From: Actinoplanes auranticolor
GTDB taxonomy: Bacteria > Actinomycetota > Actinomycetes > Mycobacteriales > Micromonosporaceae
Direction: 5' to 3'
Length of the DNA: 64,000 bases
NCBI RefSeq assembly: GCF_018332655.1
Contig: NZ_BOQL01000007.1
Coordinates: 1 to 64,000, forward strand
The position numbers and the translations under genes are program-made. Below the pieces are notes generated by a model. The model had not been told where the DNA came from. It ran no database searches and was given only the letters and a program-made list of their open reading frames with translations. Position 1 is the stretch's first letter. Every line of letters starts with the position of its first letter. Shown piece by piece: positions 24,062-31,348 of this stretch.

Positions 24062-25288
24062 TCATTTGTTGTTTTCCAGCAATTCGTGCAGGCGGGCGGC
24101 CCGGGTCGTCAGATACTGCCTTTCCGGCGTGCTGGTGGTGCGGGCGGCGGCCGCCCGGTAGTGCGTGATCGCGGCCGGGGTGTCACCGGCCCGCTCGTAC
24201 AGGTGCGCCCGGACGGCGTCGAGGCGGTAGTGGCCGAGCAGCCGTTCGTCGAGGGTGGTGAGCAGGCGCAACCCTTCGGCCGGACCGTGCACCATGGACG
24301 CTGCGACGGCCCGGTTCAGCGAGACCATCGGATTGCCGGTGATCTGTTCCAGCAGGCCGTACAGGGCCAGGATCTGCGGCCAGTCGGTGTCGCCCACCCG
24401 GGCGGCCCGGTCGTGCAGGGCCGCGATCGCCGCCTGCAACTGGTACTCACCGACCGTGCCGCTGGTCAGCGCCGCGTCGAGCAGCGTGGTCCCCTCCTGG
24501 ATCAGCTGCCGGTCCCAGCGGCTGCGGTCCTGCTCCTCCAGCGGGATCAGCTCACCGCCGGCGCCGGTGCGGGCGGGACGGCGGGCGTCGGTGAGCAGCA
24601 TCAATGCGAGCAGGCCGGCGACCTCGCCGTCGTCCGGGAGCAGCCGGTGCACCGTACGGGTCAGCCGGATGGCCTCATTCGACAGCTCGGTGCGGTGCAC
24701 GCCGGGGCCGGTGCTGACGGCGTACCCCTCATTGAAGATCAGGTAGAGCACGTGCAGGACCGACCGCAACCGCGCGCGCCACTCGGGTGGCTCCGGCATC
24801 CGCCACGGCGCCGCGGAGGCCCTGATTCGCTGCTTGGCCCGGCTGATCCGCTGGGCCATCGTCGCCTCCGGCACCAGGAAGGCGTGCGCGATCTCGGCGG
24901 TGGTCAGGCCGCCGACGGCCCGCAGGGTCAGCGCGATCGCCGAGGCCGGCGTCAGCGCCGGGTGGCAGCACAGGAAGAGCAGGGTCAGCGTGTCGTCATG
25001 GTCCGGTACGCCGCCCGCCGGCACCTCGGACGCGGCCCGCCGCTCCCGCTCCCGCCGGGCCTGCTCGTTACGGATCTGATCGACCAGCTTGTTGGCGCCC
25101 GTCCGGATCAGCCAGCCGCGCGGATTGCCCGGAACGCCGTCGACCGGCCAGCGCAGCGCGGCAGCGAGCAACGCCTCCTGCACGGCGTCCTCGGCGGCGT
25201 CGAAATCCCCGAACCGGCGCACGAGCACGCCGAGGACCTGCGGCGCGAACTCACGCAGCAGGTTCTCCACGGGTGGCGCCGAGGTCAC
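24062..25288 (-). CDS. ECF sigma factor with C-terminal extension (ECF42 type)
   Basis: 408 residues. Sigma region 2 is FGDFDAAEDAVQEALLAA and region 4 is LTTAEIAHAFLVPEATMAQRISRAKQRI. After it comes a ~200-residue helical, TPR-like extension (IFNEGY, LNRAVA, YRLDAVRAHLYERAGD), the mark of the ECF42 group, which has no classical anti-sigma and is encoded with DGPF/YCII proteins. The adjacent upstream gene is exactly that, overlapping as GTGA. A matching promoter precedes the pair, so the sigma factor probably drives its own operon. Confidence 0.92.
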   Translation of the reverse strand: MTSAPPVENLLREFAPQVLGVLVRRFGDFDAAEDAVQEALLAAALRWPVDGVPGNPRGWLIRTGANKLVDQIRNEQARRERERRAASEVPAGGVPDHDDTLTLLFLCCHPALTPASAIALTLRAVGGLTTAEIAHAFLVPEATMAQRISRAKQRIRASAAPWRMPEPPEWRARLRSVLHVLYLIFNEGYAVSTGPGVHRTELSNEAIRLTRTVHRLLPDDGEVAGLLALMLLTDARRPARTGAGGELIPLEEQDRSRWDRQLIQEGTTLLDAALTSGTVGEYQLQAAIAALHDRAARVGDTDWPQILALYGLLEQITGNPMVSLNRAVAASMVHGPAEGLRLLTTLDERLLGHYRLDAVRAHLYERAGDTPAAITHYRAAAARTTSTPERQYLTTRAARLHELLENNK

Positions 25289-25701
25289 AGCTCGGGGGTC
25301 AGCAGGGCGAAGTCGGAGGGACCGAGCACCCGGCGTACGGCGATCGGCTGCTGCTGCGGCACCCCGCCGGGCCCGGGCACCGCGGAGATCCTCGCCGCGA
25401 TCTCGAGGGCGCGCTCCTCACTCTCGACGTCGACGAGCTGGAAGCCGGCCAGCATCTCCTTGGACTCGGCGAACGGCCCGTCGGTGACCACCGGCGCCGC
25501 CACGCCGTCGCTGGTGACCACCTTGGCGAGCTCCGGGCCGGTCAACGCCTCCTGGTAGACCAGCTCGCCGCTGGCCAGCAACTCGGCCCGCAACACGCCG
25601 TAGTAGTCCATGTGCGCCTTGATGTCGCCGGGCGCCCACTCGTCCATCGGCCGGTCGATGACGCCGGGCTGGTAATCCACGATGAGCAGGTACTTCGTCA
25701 C
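25285..25701 (-). CDS. DGPF/YCII-domain protein, partner of the ECF42 sigma
   Basis: 138 residues with a ferredoxin-like YCII fold. The signature TDGPFAESKEMLAGF is complete, preceded by YLLIVDYQPG. The function of DGPF proteins is not established; they are regularly co-encoded with ECF42 sigma factors and are regulon members. The start is GTG 25701 with AGGGG six bases upstream. It is the first gene of the two-gene unit and is preceded by a predicted ECF42 promoter. Confidence 0.9.
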   Translation of the reverse strand: MTKYLLIVDYQPGVIDRPMDEWAPGDIKAHMDYYGVLRAELLASGELVYQEALTGPELAKVVTSDGVAAPVVTDGPFAESKEMLAGFQLVDVESEERALEIAARISAVPGPGGVPQQQPIAVRRVLGPSDFALLTPEL

Positions 25702-25749
25702 GCCTGACCCCTATCCTCGCGCCGCACCCGGCGGGCGCGGTCACCGATG

Positions 25750-25777
25750 GACGAAGCTGCCGCGGGGGTTCTCGACA
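25750..25777 (-). promoter_or_regulatory. Predicted ECF42 promoter
   Basis: On the minus strand TGTCGA (25777-25772) is followed after 18 bp by CGTC (25753-25750), then about 48 bp to the DGPF start. This agrees with the published ECF42 pattern (TGTCGA at -35, a short CGA/TC-type -10), recalled from the literature and not searched here. Confidence 0.7.
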
Positions 25778-25889
25778 TCAACCGGGAATCGAGCGGCAGC
25801 TGATCCGGGCGACCGTACCGGCGGTGGCGGCGGGACGCTCGCCGGGGCCGCCTACGATGCGGGTGGTGGAGGGCGACAGGGCGCACGGT

Positions 25890-26432
25890 GTGCGGGTGAT
25901 TCGCATCGTCGATCACGATTCCGGCTGGGCGGTGCGCTTCGCCGAGCTCGGGCGGCGGCTGCGGGGCGCGCTGGGGGACGTCGCCCTGCGGATCGACCAC
26001 ATCGGGTCCACCGCGGTGCCCGGGCTGGCGGCCAAGCCGGTCGTCGACATCCAGATCTCGGTGGCCCGGCTGGAGCCGCTCGGCCCCTTCCGGGAGCCGC
26101 TGGCCGGTCTGGGTTTCGTCCATCGCGCCGACAATCCGGAGCGCACCAAGCGGTATTTCCGGGAGCCGCCCGGTGAGCCGCGGACCCATGTCCACGTGCG
26201 CCGGGCCGGCAGCTTCTCGGAGCAGTTCCCGCTGCTGTTCCGCGACTACCTGCGGGCACATCCGTCCGACGCCGCGGAATACGCGGAGGTCAAGCGCCGC
26301 CTCGCCGCCGAGCATCCGCATGACGGCCTCGCCTACACCGACGCGAAAGCCGGCCACTGCTGGCGGATCATCCACCGGGCGGACGACTGGGCGCAGCAGA
26401 CCGGCTGGTCACCCGGCCCGAGCGACGCCTGA
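25890..26432 (+). CDS. GrpB family (nucleotidyltransferase-like fold) protein
   Basis: About 180 residues. RIVDHDSGWAVRF at the N-terminus, IDHIGSTAVPGLAAKPVVDIQI (a nucleotidyltransferase-like G-S plus D-x-D pattern), HVHVRRAG and the F-R-DYLRAHP stretch are characteristic of GrpB/UPF0157. The biochemical role is unsettled. I chose GTG 25890 because family members start only a few residues before the VDHD-like motif and AGGG lies eight bases upstream; ATG 25857 would add 11 residues and has no ribosome site. Confidence 0.85.
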   Translation: MRVIRIVDHDSGWAVRFAELGRRLRGALGDVALRIDHIGSTAVPGLAAKPVVDIQISVARLEPLGPFREPLAGLGFVHRADNPERTKRYFREPPGEPRTHVHVRRAGSFSEQFPLLFRDYLRAHPSDAAEYAEVKRRLAAEHPHDGLAYTDAKAGHCWRIIHRADDWAQQTGWSPGPSDA

Positions 26433-26469
26433 GCTCGCCTGCCCCAGGGAGCAGAAGTCCGGGCGCTTC

Positions 26470-26484
26470 GGGTCTTTCGGCCCT
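26470..26484. promoter_or_regulatory. DosR/DevR-like box upstream of the first Acg-like gene
   Basis: GGGTCTTTCGGCCCT lies 59 bp before the gene start. It fits the GGG-N-C-N4-G-N-CCC core of DosR dormancy boxes, and Acg nitroreductases are classic DosR targets in mycobacteria. The box at 30658-30672 is identical at 13 of 15 positions. Confidence 0.6.
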
Positions 26485-26542
26485 GCACCGGGCGGGCCGC
26501 CGGCGCGATCGTGGAATGAGACCGACCAGGAGGGTTTCCACC

Positions 26543-27526
26543 ATGACCGCGCACCCGGCCCCGGCCACCCGGCAGCTCGCTTCGGCCGCCGAGGCGTCGC
26601 TGCACGCCCCCTCGGTGTTCAACACCCAGCCGTGGCAGTGGCGGATCGCCGGCGACACCATGGAGCTGTACGCGGACCCGGACCGGCAGCTCGCCGCCAC
26701 CGACCCCGAGGGACGCCTGCTGCTGCTCAGTTGCGGCACCGCCCTGCACCACGCCCGTACCGCCCTGGCGGCGACCGGCTGGACCAGCACCGTGGACCGG
26801 CTGCCCGACCCCACCCAGCCGACGCTGCTGGCCCGGCTCCGGCTGGGGCATGCCGTCCCGGCGGATCCCGAGGCCCAGCGGATGGCCGCCGCCGTGAGCC
26901 GGCGCCGCACCGACCGGCGCCCCTTCGGTGATCAGCCCGTCACCGGGCAGACCCTGACCAAGCTGCGCCGCTTCGTCGAGGCGGAGGGCGCCTACCTGCA
27001 CGTCGTGCCGGCCGACCAGGTGCCCGCGCTGGCCGTCTCGACCGAGCGGGCCGCCGGTGCCCAGCAGGACGATCCGGCCTACCGCGAGGAGCTGGACCGC
27101 TGGACGAACCGGCCGCAGTGGCGCGGCGACGGCGTGTCGCCCGAGACAGCGGTGGAGCCGGCTCTGCGCCGGGTGCCGGTCCGGGACTTCGCCCCCGAGG
27201 GCAACCCCGGCCTGAGCGCCGACGGGGGCATCGACAAGGGCGCCGCCTACGTGATCGTCTTCGGCATGACCGACCGGCCCGCCGACCTGCTCCGCGGCGG
27301 TGAGGCGTTGTCCGCGTTGCTGCTGCTGGCCACGGCCGACGGGCTGGCCACCGCACCGCTGAGCGAGGCGGTCGAGGTCGCCTGGACCCGGCACCTGCTC
27401 ACCAGCCTGCTGTCGGACCTCGGCGAGCCCTACATCGCCGTCCGGCTCGGCTACCCGCTCGACCACGAACCGCTGCCGCCGCAGGCCCGCCGCTCCCCGG
27501 CGGAGATCATCCGCATCGAGCGGTGA
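26543..27526 (+). CDS. Acg-like nitroreductase
   Basis: 327 residues. The FMN-binding signature ASLHAPSVFNTQPWQW opens the first nitroreductase-like half, SRRRTDRRPFGDQPV begins the second, and the typical C-terminus (GLATAPLSEAVEV, PYIAVRLGYP) is present. Mycobacterial Acg (Rv2032) is a degenerate nitroreductase that shields FMN and is induced under hypoxia or nitric oxide. ATG 26543 follows AGGAGGG eight bases upstream. A second copy is encoded 32 bp downstream, and a DosR-like box precedes this one, so a dormancy-type regulon is likely. Confidence 0.88.
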   Translation: MTAHPAPATRQLASAAEASLHAPSVFNTQPWQWRIAGDTMELYADPDRQLAATDPEGRLLLLSCGTALHHARTALAATGWTSTVDRLPDPTQPTLLARLRLGHAVPADPEAQRMAAAVSRRRTDRRPFGDQPVTGQTLTKLRRFVEAEGAYLHVVPADQVPALAVSTERAAGAQQDDPAYREELDRWTNRPQWRGDGVSPETAVEPALRRVPVRDFAPEGNPGLSADGGIDKGAAYVIVFGMTDRPADLLRGGEALSALLLLATADGLATAPLSEAVEVAWTRHLLTSLLSDLGEPYIAVRLGYPLDHEPLPPQARRSPAEIIRIER

Positions 27527-27558
27527 GCGCACCCACCGTCGGAGGAAGGGAACCTGCC

Positions 27559-28518
27559 GTGCTGACCTACGATCACGCCGACCTGCGGCGCGCCGCCGCC
27601 GCGGCGGTCCGGGCACCCTCGCTGCACAACAGCCAGCCGTGGCGGTTCCGGCTGCGTGACGGCGCCATCGAGGTGCTCGCCGACCCGGACCGCCAGCTCG
27701 CGGTGGCGGACAGCACGGGCTGGGCGGTACGGATCGCCGGCGGTGCCGCCGTCTACAACGCCCGGCTGGCCCTGGCCGGCGCGGGCACCCCGGCCGAGGT
27801 CCTCCTGCGGCCCGACCGCACCCAGCCGGACCTGCTCGCCCGGCTCACCCCCGGTCCCCGGCGCCCGGCCACGTACGCCGAAACGGAGCTGGCCGCGGCC
27901 ATCCCCCGCCGGTTCAGCAACCGCCGACCGTTCTGGCCCGACCCCGTGCCGCCCGACGTGCGGCAGCGCCTGGTCGAGGCCGCCCGCGCCGAGTCCGGCT
28001 GGCTGGACCTGCTGGTGGGCATGACCGCACTGAGCGGCTTCGCCGAGATCGCCCGCAGCGCGGACCGCGTGCTGCGCCGGGACGCGAGTTACCAGGCCGA
28101 GATGTCGACCTGGACGCATGCCGACGAGGCACCCGACGGTGTCGCGGTGCCGGCGGGCGCCCCGGTCTCCGAACCCCAGGATCTGCTCCCCCAGCGCGCC
28201 TTCTCCGACCGCCGGCGCGCCCCGGGACGCGACTTCGAACCGGAACCGCTGGTCGCGATCCTCGGCACGGCCGGCGACCGCCCGCACGATCAGCTCATCG
28301 CGGGCCAGGCCCTGCAAGGGGTGCTGCTGACCGTCACGGACGCCGGCCTGGCCTGCTCGATGATCTCCCAGCCGATCGAGGTGCCGGCCGCGCGCGACCA
28401 GCTGCGCCGGTCGCTCGGCCGCTCCGGGATGCCGCAGATGGCGCTGCGGATCGGCTACGGCCAGGCGGGCGGCCCCACCCGCCGCCGCGCCCTCGACGAC
28501 GTCCTCATCGAAGATTGA
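27559..28518 (+). CDS. Second Acg-like nitroreductase
   Basis: About 319 residues and a paralogue of the upstream protein: APSLHNSQPWRFRL corresponds to its FMN signature, ADPDRQLAVADSTG to its next motif and PRRFSNRRPFWPDPVP to its second half. It also has GLACSMISQPIEV near the end. GTG 27559 follows GGAGGAAGGG; GTG 27523 would overlap the previous stop by four bases and is also possible. The tandem pair probably arose by duplication and is expected to share the promoter upstream of the first gene. Confidence 0.87.
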   Translation: MLTYDHADLRRAAAAAVRAPSLHNSQPWRFRLRDGAIEVLADPDRQLAVADSTGWAVRIAGGAAVYNARLALAGAGTPAEVLLRPDRTQPDLLARLTPGPRRPATYAETELAAAIPRRFSNRRPFWPDPVPPDVRQRLVEAARAESGWLDLLVGMTALSGFAEIARSADRVLRRDASYQAEMSTWTHADEAPDGVAVPAGAPVSEPQDLLPQRAFSDRRRAPGRDFEPEPLVAILGTAGDRPHDQLIAGQALQGVLLTVTDAGLACSMISQPIEVPAARDQLRRSLGRSGMPQMALRIGYGQAGGPTRRRALDDVLIED

Positions 28519-28521
28519 GAA

Positions 28522-28726
28522 GGCACCAGCGGCTGGTCCGAGTCGGGCGGCACCTCATCGGTCGTCGCCGACGGGTCGCAGACGCTGCGGCAGAGCAGCG
28601 CCGGTAGTGAGAACGCCCGGGACTTCGCCGGTGACGCCGGGTGGCCCGACGACACGGGGTCGGCGAGGGTCAAGCCGCTCTCGTTCGGCTCGGCCGGGCA
28701 CCGGGCGGTGATGTCGCTACCGGGTC
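28522..28726 (+). pseudogene. Internal fragment of a secreted polysaccharide-lyase-type protein
   Basis: No start codon. The plus strand reads GTSGWSESGGTSSVVADGSQ, TLRQSSAGSE and ARVKPLSFGSAGHRAVMSLP. This resembles the concanavalin-like N-terminal domain of secreted actinobacterial pectate-lyase-like proteins (SGW, DGS.VLRQ.., ARVKPLSF.GS.R). The typical WTDYT turn has decayed to WPDDT. It begins directly after the nitroreductase stop and ends at the glycosyltransferase stop, so both ends are lost. A relic left by deletion. Confidence 0.55.
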
Positions 28727-29908
28727 TCAACGTGGCAGTTCCGCCTCGATGAGTGTCGCGGCGTATCCGGCGCCGCTCCACTCTTGCAGCTCCCGGCTGA
28801 TCCGGGCGCTCGTGTGGCGTACCTGCGGGTCGGCGACGAGGTCGAGGAACACGGACCGCAACTCTTCCGCGGTGATCTCGCCGGTGTCGATCCGGCGTGC
28901 CACGCCGAGTTCGACCAGGCGTTCGGCATTGCCGAACTGGTCCACTGCCTGCGGGGCCACCAGCATCGGGGTTCCGCAGTACAGGCCCTCGGTGCTGCCG
29001 CCCATGCCGCCGTGGGTGACGAAGGCCTGAGCCTGACGCAGTATCTCCAGCTGAGGCACCCACGAGTGGACCTCGATGTTGCCCGGCAGGTCGCCGAGCT
29101 CGGCCGGATCGACCCGCTGGCCGATCTGCAACACCACATGCCAACCGGGTAGGTCGCCGAAGGCCCGCACTGAGCGTCGGTAGAACTCCGGGTGCTCGGT
29201 GAAAGCCGAGCCGAGCGAGATGAGCAGCACGTTCTCGGCCTCGGCGGGCCGGGTCCAGGTGCCTTGGCCGGTGCGCTCGCCGAGGATCGGACCGGCGAAG
29301 GTGTAGACGGAGTCGTCCACCCGCTCGGCGTTGGGCTGCATGATCCGGGGGATCAGGACCAGAGCGCGCTGCGGCCGGCCCTGGAAGGCGACGCTGTCGG
29401 TCACCGAGGACTTGTTGTCGATCAGCCACTGTTCGAATCGGCGGTAGTAGGCGGCGCCGCGGGGGTCGGCTCTCATCGCCGTGACCATGGGTGCCATCTC
29501 CTCCTCATAGCCGTCCCAGGCGACGAACGTGGGGGAGAGCTGCACCGCGGGCACGCCCCATTGCTCGGCAAGCAGCCGGGCCGGGGCGCCGGCGATGTCG
29601 TACAGGAACAGGTCGGGCCGATCGTTTTCGTATGCCTGGCGCAGCTGCGGAAGCATCGCGACGGCGTCGTCCAGGAACAGCGTGAGCTGATCGATCGTGT
29701 CGCTCTCAGAGCCGTCGTTGCCGTTCACCAGCATCGACCGGTAGGGCTTGAACTCCGCCCCCGCCGCCTCCACGACAGCAGCGTAGGAGGTGTCGTTGGC
29801 GTAGGTGACCCGGTGCCCGCGTGCGGCCAGTTCCCGGACGACCTCGATGCTCGGGTTGACGTGTCCCGGGAACGGGATGCTGACCACGGCGATGTGTGCG
29901 CGCTGCAT
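28727..29908 (-). CDS. Macrolide-type glycosyltransferase (MGT, OleD-like)
   Basis: 393 residues, GT1 GT-B fold. The N-terminal domain has VVSIPFPGHVNPSIEVVREL with the catalytic-base His. The C-terminal donor domain has LLISLGSAFTEHPEFYR, SWVPQLEIL and FVTHGGMGGSTEGLYCGTPM with the family's acidic and His residues (PQAVDQFGNAERL). OleD and MgtA inactivate macrolides by glucosylation, so a detoxification or resistance role is likely; other phenolic acceptors are possible. GGAGG stands six bases before ATG 29908. It is divergent from a TetR regulator with two operators between them, suggesting induction by its substrate. Confidence 0.88.
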   Translation of the reverse strand: MQRAHIAVVSIPFPGHVNPSIEVVRELAARGHRVTYANDTSYAAVVEAAGAEFKPYRSMLVNGNDGSESDTIDQLTLFLDDAVAMLPQLRQAYENDRPDLFLYDIAGAPARLLAEQWGVPAVQLSPTFVAWDGYEEEMAPMVTAMRADPRGAAYYRRFEQWLIDNKSSVTDSVAFQGRPQRALVLIPRIMQPNAERVDDSVYTFAGPILGERTGQGTWTRPAEAENVLLISLGSAFTEHPEFYRRSVRAFGDLPGWHVVLQIGQRVDPAELGDLPGNIEVHSWVPQLEILRQAQAFVTHGGMGGSTEGLYCGTPMLVAPQAVDQFGNAERLVELGVARRIDTGEITAEELRSVFLDLVADPQVRHTSARISRELQEWSGAGYAATLIEAELPR

Positions 29909-29931
29909 GGGATGCCTCCGAATTCGTGCGA

Positions 29932-29953
29932 CAAGACGAGACGTAGCGTCTCG
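29932..29953. promoter_or_regulatory. TetR operator copy 1
   Basis: A 22-bp site containing GAGACG-TAG-CGTCTC, a perfect palindrome with 6-bp arms. It lies 24 bp before the glycosyltransferase start. A second copy starts exactly 40 bp away, differing at three of 22 positions. Confidence 0.75.
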
Positions 29954-29971
29954 CAGCGCCGTCGGCGTTGT

Positions 29972-29993
29972 CAAGACGAGACGGTGCGTCTTG
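29972..29993. promoter_or_regulatory. TetR operator copy 2
   Basis: A 22-bp near-repeat of copy 1: CAAGACG...CGTCTTG outer arms and an inner AGACG-GTG-CGTCT dyad. It lies 20 bp before the TetR start. Copies 40 bp apart fall on the same face of the helix, which suits autoregulation plus repression of the divergent gene. Confidence 0.75.
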
Positions 29994-30012
29994 CTCTGGA
30001 TAGGGTGACGCC

Positions 30013-30609
30013 ATGCCGAACGCACCCGATCCCGCCCGCCGTAGCGAGCGCTCACGGAAAGCCATCCTGGACGCGACGCTGGCCCTCCTCCACGAGTCGG
30101 GTTACCGCGACCTCACCGTCGAGGCGATCGCGGCCCGAGCCGGCGTCGGCAAACAGACGATCTACCGGTGGTGGTCGGGCCGCGGGGCGGTCGTCCTGGA
30201 CGCGCTCGCCGAGCAGGTCTCCTCAGCAGGCCCCCCCGTGCTGCCCGATAGCGGCGACCTGGAGGCCGACCTGCGCGCCGTCGTCCGCGCGATCGTGGCC
30301 GAACTCGCCGATCCCCGGCTGTCTGCGACCACCCGGGCGCTCACCATCGAGACGCTGTCCAGCGAGACACTCGCCGAACAGGTGCGCGACCGGCTGTTGC
30401 GGCCCCAACTCGACGCCATCAAGACCCGGCTGCGGTCCGCCCGCCAGGCCGGCCATCTGCGGAAGGAGGCCGATCTCGACCAAGCCGTCGAGCTGCTGAT
30501 CGGGCCGATGTACCACCGCTGGATGCTGCGCACCGGGCCGCTCACCGATGAGTACGCCGACGGCATCGTCGACCTGGCGATGGCGGCGCTGCGGCCACGG
30601 GCCGCCTGA
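30013..30609 (+). CDS. TetR-family repressor
   Basis: 198 residues. The helix-turn-helix is ILDATLALLHESGYRDLTVE followed by AIAARAGVGKQTIYRWW; the C-terminal half is helical and resembles the TetR_C_16/33 ligand domains (MYHRWMLRTGPL near the end). It is divergent from the OleD-like glycosyltransferase, with two matching operators in the 104-bp gap. It most likely represses both genes until a small hydrophobic ligand, probably the glycosyltransferase substrate, binds. Confidence 0.9.
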   Translation: MPNAPDPARRSERSRKAILDATLALLHESGYRDLTVEAIAARAGVGKQTIYRWWSGRGAVVLDALAEQVSSAGPPVLPDSGDLEADLRAVVRAIVAELADPRLSATTRALTIETLSSETLAEQVRDRLLRPQLDAIKTRLRSARQAGHLRKEADLDQAVELLIGPMYHRWMLRTGPLTDEYADGIVDLAMAALRPRAA

Positions 30610-30657
30610 ACTCAGATCTCAGACCAGCCCGAGAGCGGTCTGAACTTCGCATTTCCC

Positions 30658-30672
30658 GGGTCTTCCGCCCCT
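30658..30672. promoter_or_regulatory. DosR/DevR-like box upstream of the E1-alpha-like gene
   Basis: GGGTCTTCCGCCCCT ends 59 bp before the start at 30731, the same distance as the related box at 26470-26484 from its gene. The two boxes agree at 13 of 15 positions. The right arm here is less perfect. Confidence 0.55.
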
Positions 30673-30730
30673 GTCCCCGGCCCGGCCGGGCGACGACACT
30701 CAGGGGGACGCACCGACGGAGGTGGCCACG

Positions 30731-31339
30731 ATGACCGGAAGACATCCGGCGACAGCGGCGCAACGCACCGAACTCCTGCACCGGATGCTGCTGCTGCGCC
30801 GCGGCGACCAGGACGCCGGCCACCGCGGCGAGGAGGCGATCACGGTGGGCCTGCGGTCGGCGCTCGGCCCGGCCGACACCGTGGCCGACGGCCCGGTCCT
30901 GGCCGTCGAGCTCGCCCACGACGCCGTCCGGCGGCACCGGCCGGCCGTGACGGTGTGTTTCGTCGGCGACGAGGCGGCAGCCGGGCTGGCCGCCAGCCTG
31001 GACCAGGCGATCGACGACCGGCTGCCCGTGCTGTTCTGCTGCGCCGGCCGGCACGGGACCCACCCGGACGGCACCGGCGGCCTCGCGGCCGGCACGGTGG
31101 ACGGCGCGGACATCGAGGCGGTCACCCGGGCGACCCTGACAGCGGTGCATCCGGTACGGGCCGGAGCAGGCCCGCAACTGCTGCACTTCCGCACGTACCT
31201 CCCGGCGGACGGCCCGCTGCACGACCCGATCCGGATCCTGGCCGATCGGATGCGCGCCGACCACCAGCTCGACGACAACGCCCTGGCGGCCATCGAGAAG
31301 CACGTCGCGGGGCAGCTCGGCGGGCACCGGGGCCGTTAG
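30731..31339 (+). CDS. Very short E1-alpha-like (thiamine-diphosphate enzyme) protein
   Basis: 202 residues against about 320-370 for a normal 2-oxoacid dehydrogenase E1-alpha. Conserved blocks appear in order: MLLLRRGDQDAGHRGEEAITVGL near the N-terminus, VCFVGDEAAAGLAASLDQA in place of the GDG...N thiamine-diphosphate motif, VDGADIEAVTRAT, and PQLLHFRTYLP. The GDG is changed to GDE and the motif's Asn is not seen, so cofactor binding is doubtful. The reading frame is intact with good codon use. A DosR-like box lies upstream, so this may be a stress-induced, non-catalytic relative rather than a dead gene. Its function is unknown. Confidence 0.65.
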   Translation: MTGRHPATAAQRTELLHRMLLLRRGDQDAGHRGEEAITVGLRSALGPADTVADGPVLAVELAHDAVRRHRPAVTVCFVGDEAAAGLAASLDQAIDDRLPVLFCCAGRHGTHPDGTGGLAAGTVDGADIEAVTRATLTAVHPVRAGAGPQLLHFRTYLPADGPLHDPIRILADRMRADHQLDDNALAAIEKHVAGQLGGHRGR

Positions 31340-31348
31340 GGTCGACGG

